Assembly: GCA_034189695.1 (NCBI GenBank)
Contig: JAXHUA010000148.1
Location: 1 to 24,206, forward strand
Origin: JAXHUA01 sp034189695
GTDB lineage: Bacteria; Chloroflexota; Dehalococcoidia; E44-bin15
DNA length: 24,206 bases
Direction: 5' to 3'
Positions 21,916 through 24,206 of the stretch are shown here, in pieces. The stretch's first letter is position 1; the number at the start of each line of letters is the position of its first letter. Below the pieces are notes generated by a model. That model saw only the letters and a program-made list of their open reading frames with translations. It was not told the origin of the DNA and ran no database searches. Both the position numbers and the translations under genes were made by a program.

Positions 21916-22824
21916 ATGGCCGAGACTGTACTGAGCTTGCCCGAGAAGGAGTACCTGCTCCCCGGCAACCGGACCTGTGCCGGGTGCGGCCTGTCCGTCG
22001 CCTACCGTCACGTCCTCAAGGCCCTGGGGGAGAATACCATCGTCGCCGTGCCGGCGAGCTGTCTCACTGTTCTCCACGGCATGTACCCCATCACCTCGGT
22101 GAACATCCCCTGCCTCAACGTCACTTTTCCCAGCACGGCTGGGGCGGCGAGCGGCCTGGTCGCCGGCCTGAAGGCACTGGGGAAGACCGGCATCACCGTC
22201 GTCGGCATCGCCGGCGATGGCGGTACGCACGACATAGGCATCCAGGCCCTGAGTGGTGCCGCCGAGAGGAACACCGATTTCATCTACATCTGCTACGACA
22301 ACGAAGCTTACATGAACACCGGCGGCCAGCGTTCCAGCTCCACGCCGCTGGGCGTGACCACGACCACAACGCCGGTGCTCGGCAAGGGGCAGCACCAGAA
22401 GGATATGCCGGCCATCATGGCGGCGCACCGCATCCCGTACGTAGCCACCGCTTCGTCTTCCTACCCGCTTGACCTCTACGAGAAGGTGAAGAAGGCGAAA
22501 GACATCCACGGTACGCGCTTCCTTTACATCTCCACGCCCTGCCCCCCGGGGTGGCTCTTCCCGCCACAGGACACGGTGAGCATGGGCAGGCTGGCGGTGG
22601 AGACCGGCATGGTCGTGCTCTACGAGATCGAGGACGGCGTCTTCCGCCTCACCGGCGCCAGCGAGAGGCTGGCCTCAAAGGGCGCCCTGAAGCCCGTGCG
22701 CGAGTACGTCGAGCGCCAGGGAAGGTTCGGCAGGATAACCGACAGACAAATCGATGAGCTACAACGGTGGGCCGGCCGTCGCTGGCAGGAGTACGTCGCC
22801 AGGCACAGCGCTTCCCCACAGTAG
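21916..22824 (+). CDS. porB: pyruvate-type ferredoxin oxidoreductase, beta subunit
   Basis: The ThDP- and [4Fe-4S]-binding subunit, 302 residues. CAGCG at 21-25 gives two cluster ligands, GDGGTHDIGIQALSGAAERN from residue 100 is the ThDP motif, and YDNEAYMNTGGQRSSSTP is the signature that marks pyruvate-type beta subunits rather than KorB. STPCPPGW further on supplies another expected cysteine. The ATG at 21916 has GAGGATGAGG just upstream. It is the last gene of the operon; the next gene is convergent, 216 bases away. With the other three subunits it should convert a 2-oxoacid and CoA to acyl-CoA, CO2 and reduced ferredoxin, or run in reverse for carbon fixation. Confidence 0.95.
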   Translation: MAETVLSLPEKEYLLPGNRTCAGCGLSVAYRHVLKALGENTIVAVPASCLTVLHGMYPITSVNIPCLNVTFPSTAGAASGLVAGLKALGKTGITVVGIAGDGGTHDIGIQALSGAAERNTDFIYICYDNEAYMNTGGQRSSSTPLGVTTTTTPVLGKGQHQKDMPAIMAAHRIPYVATASSSYPLDLYEKVKKAKDIHGTRFLYISTPCPPGWLFPPQDTVSMGRLAVETGMVVLYEIEDGVFRLTGASERLASKGALKPVREYVERQGRFGRITDRQIDELQRWAGRRWQEYVARHSASPQ

Positions 22825-22880
22825 CCCACCCCACCTCAGAACGGCTCCGAAGGACCTCCCGGGCCCACGTTTTCGGGCAA

Positions 22881-22895
22881 GCCGTCACAGACGGC
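22881..22895. other. hairpin between convergent genes
   Basis: GCCGTC and GACGGC form a perfect six-pair stem with an ACA loop, 56 bases after the beta-subunit stop. No T tract follows in either direction, so an intrinsic terminator is not established. The rest of 22825-23040 shows no gene I can support. Confidence 0.3.
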
Positions 22896-23040
22896 GCCGC
22901 ACAGACTATGACCAGTGCGCCTCACGCTGGGGCAGCGGCCTCTCTTTCCACGATTTCCACCACAGCACTCTGAGGCAGCGGCCTTCTCCGTTGGGGTCGC
23001 TGACCGTCGCGGGCGCCCTGAGCCGGACGATGGTGAAGCC

Positions 23041-23913
23041 CTACGACGTGACGCGAGCGAGGCTGGGGTCACAGGTGGCATAGACGTCCCCGTGGCTGGC
23101 CTCGTCGGGCAGGCCCGCAAGGATATCGCACATCTCCTCAGCTTCCACGTACTCCGCCAGACTGAGACGCATCGACTCCCCCTCAGAGTAGTTGAACCAG
23201 CGCATGCCCAGGCCTGCAAGGCGTCTCACCGACTCGATAGCCGCGCCAATGAAGTCGGGATTGTATTCAAGAGACATGGCCCTGATCGGCTGAGAAAGCC
23301 CTTTCACCACCTCGAACTCGAACCCCTCGACGTCGACCTTGCAGAAGTCCGGCTGACCGTACTCCTCGATGAGCCTGTCCAGAGTAGTCACCGGGACCAT
23401 CACGCTCCCCTCCCACCTGTAATCACTGAGCCTGCCGCTTGCCTTGACGCTCTCGATCCACTCCTTGCTGAGAGACGAAACCGCGTGGGCTTTGCTCAGC
23501 ATCATTTCCGCCTCTCCTTCTTTCTCGCCAAGCGCCTTGGGTACTATCCTGACGCTAGCGTTCTCCCCGTACTTCTTCCTCAGCCGCCCCACGCAGACGT
23601 CCTGGGGCTCAACCGCGACCACTCTGCCGCCGAGCTTGACGAACACCTCAGTCCTGTCTCCCATGTTGGCGCCTACGTCGAAGCACAGGTCGTGTTCTCC
23701 GATGAACTGAGAGTAGAACGGCAGCATCGCCCGTCTGCGGCGACGTGGTTCACCCCATGGCTGAATTGCATTCCACCTGAACCACAACCGCCTCGCCGCA
23801 CGTAACAGCCTGACCCGTTTGAGTATCCTGACGAGGACCCTTTTCACTTGATGCGCACTCCAGGTCCAGAGCAGTCTCGACGACAGCGATGGGTCGCCGC
23901 GGTCCCGCCGCAT
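23041..23913 (-). CDS. FkbM-type SAM-dependent methyltransferase
   Basis: The C-terminal two thirds match the FkbM family: LCFDVGANMGDRTEVFVKLG (SAM-binding motif I, DVGAN at 79-83 of this reading), VVAVEPQ (motif II), VTTLDRLIEEYGQPDFCKVDVEGFE and FEVVKGL. FkbM proteins O-methylate sugars and secondary metabolites. Residues 20-62 are rich in Arg, and the family often begins nearer the first motif, so the real start could be the internal ATG at 23727. The ATG at 23913 is used as the outer limit; on the coding strand it follows TGCTATA, and the sequence TGCTATAAT there looks like an extended -10 element, which would place the promoter over this start and argue for a later one. The open frame continues further upstream only through hairpin repeats. 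No neighbouring polysaccharide genes are visible. Confidence 0.8.
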   Translation of the reverse strand: MRRDRGDPSLSSRLLWTWSAHQVKRVLVRILKRVRLLRAARRLWFRWNAIQPWGEPRRRRRAMLPFYSQFIGEHDLCFDVGANMGDRTEVFVKLGGRVVAVEPQDVCVGRLRKKYGENASVRIVPKALGEKEGEAEMMLSKAHAVSSLSKEWIESVKASGRLSDYRWEGSVMVPVTTLDRLIEEYGQPDFCKVDVEGFEFEVVKGLSQPIRAMSLEYNPDFIGAAIESVRRLAGLGMRWFNYSEGESMRLSLAEYVEAEEMCDILAGLPDEASHGDVYATCDPSLARVTS

Positions 23914-23982
23914 TATAGCATTGAACACCTGCCTGCGGTCGCCGCGTCGAAGCCCCGCAGCAGCGGCAGCATATGTGGGTAG

Positions 23983-24002
23983 GGCGGAGCATCTGCTCCG
24001 CC
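23983..24002. repeat. palindromic hairpin 1 of a pair
   Basis: GGCGGAGCA and TGCTCCGCC form a perfect nine-pair stem around TC. It lies four bases from a second, unrelated stem, and the pair resembles repetitive extragenic palindromes. Confidence 0.65.
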
Positions 24003-24006
24003 GGGG

Positions 24007-24026
24007 CCTGGAGCGGATGCTCCAGG
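24007..24026. repeat. palindromic hairpin 2 of a pair
   Basis: CCTGGAGC and GCTCCAGG form a perfect eight-pair stem around GGAT. Both hairpins contain GGAGC/GCTCC, suggesting one compound element. It lies upstream of the FkbM-type gene. Confidence 0.65.
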
Positions 24027-24090
24027 CTACCCGGGATGAGAGGAGAGAGAGCACTCACAACTTCTCCCACGGGTGCCAGCCTGTCACGTG

Positions 24091-24206
24091 CGGCAGCAGG
24101 AACGAAAAAACCCTCTCCCTTGAGGGGAGAGGGTAAGGGAGAGGGTGAAACGCTTCGTCATGTGCCGCGCCTCGTTCTAACCCCACCACCCTCCCGGGAT
24201 TGCGTC
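24091..24206. repeat. dispersed intergenic repeat, copy C (runs off the edge)
   Basis: Aligns with 19381-19497 from CGGCAGCA onward to the window edge, with scattered substitutions and small gaps. This copy has the best preserved hairpin (24111-24133). The presence of two or three copies only between genes points to a mobile or REP-like repeat family in this genome. Confidence 0.7.
24105..24133 (-). terminator. intrinsic terminator-like hairpin in repeat copy C
   Basis: On the minus strand a nine-pair stem (CCCTCTCCC with GGGAGAGGG, four-base TCAA-type loop) is followed directly by six T. It would end minus-strand transcripts entering from beyond the right edge, upstream of the FkbM-type gene. 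Confidence 0.5.

Noticed and set aside
1..24206. CRISPR arrays, tRNA, rRNA, transposases or phage genes
   Set aside because: I found no regularly spaced repeats, no recognisable RNA gene and no transposase, integrase or phage protein in any reading frame I examined.

Overview
The window is G+C-rich DNA with strong Shine-Dalgarno sites, sigma70-type promoters and long same-strand gene runs. The proteins are those of a strict anaerobe: two 2-oxoacid:ferredoxin oxidoreductases, a glycyl radical enzyme, and an ATP-driven 2-hydroxyacyl-CoA dehydratase/benzoyl-CoA reductase-type system. Gene content and the dispersed intergenic repeats suggest an uncultured Chloroflexota (Dehalococcoidia-like) bacterium. 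That placement is inference; no rRNA or marker gene is present to test it.

Layout. Positions 1-4452 (+): the 3' part of korA, korB, an unknown 101-aa protein, a 52-aa metallothionein-like protein and a DUF255/thioredoxin-fold protein. Positions 4444-5220 (-): a probable DUF1122 protein. Positions 5315-6840: an A+T-richer segment with one HEPN-like gene (-), bounded by a 21-bp direct repeat that is also promoter sequence. Positions 6931-9255 (+): a glycyl radical enzyme with an unusual active-site motif. Positions 9274-19275 (-): a ten-gene run read right to left from a good promoter at 19319-19348: SDR dehydrogenase, DegV, two HgdB/BcrBC-like subunits, two BadF/BcrA/BcrD-type ATPases (one fused to a ferredoxin), PlsX, an acyl carrier protein and two class III CoA-transferases. 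Positions 19288-19703: divergent promoters and repeat copies. Positions 19704-22824 (+): a four-subunit pyruvate-type ferredoxin oxidoreductase (gamma, delta, alpha, beta). Positions 23041-23913 (-): an FkbM-type methyltransferase. The right edge holds hairpins and another repeat copy.

How the genes could work together (inference). The oxidoreductases make reduced ferredoxin. The ferredoxin-ATPase fusion could pass those electrons, with ATP hydrolysis, to the two-subunit dehydratase/reductase acting on a thioester. The CoA-transferases would load and unload acids as CoA esters, and the SDR would oxidise or reduce a hydroxy/keto intermediate. The unexpected part is the PlsX-ACP-DegV set in the same operon. 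DegV proteins of the FakB type bind fatty acids for phosphorylation, and PlsX interconverts acyl-phosphate and acyl-ACP, so the run may connect an acyl-phosphate/acyl-ACP pool to a radical dehydratase/reductase. The partner FakA kinase and the activase for the glycyl radical enzyme are not in the window.
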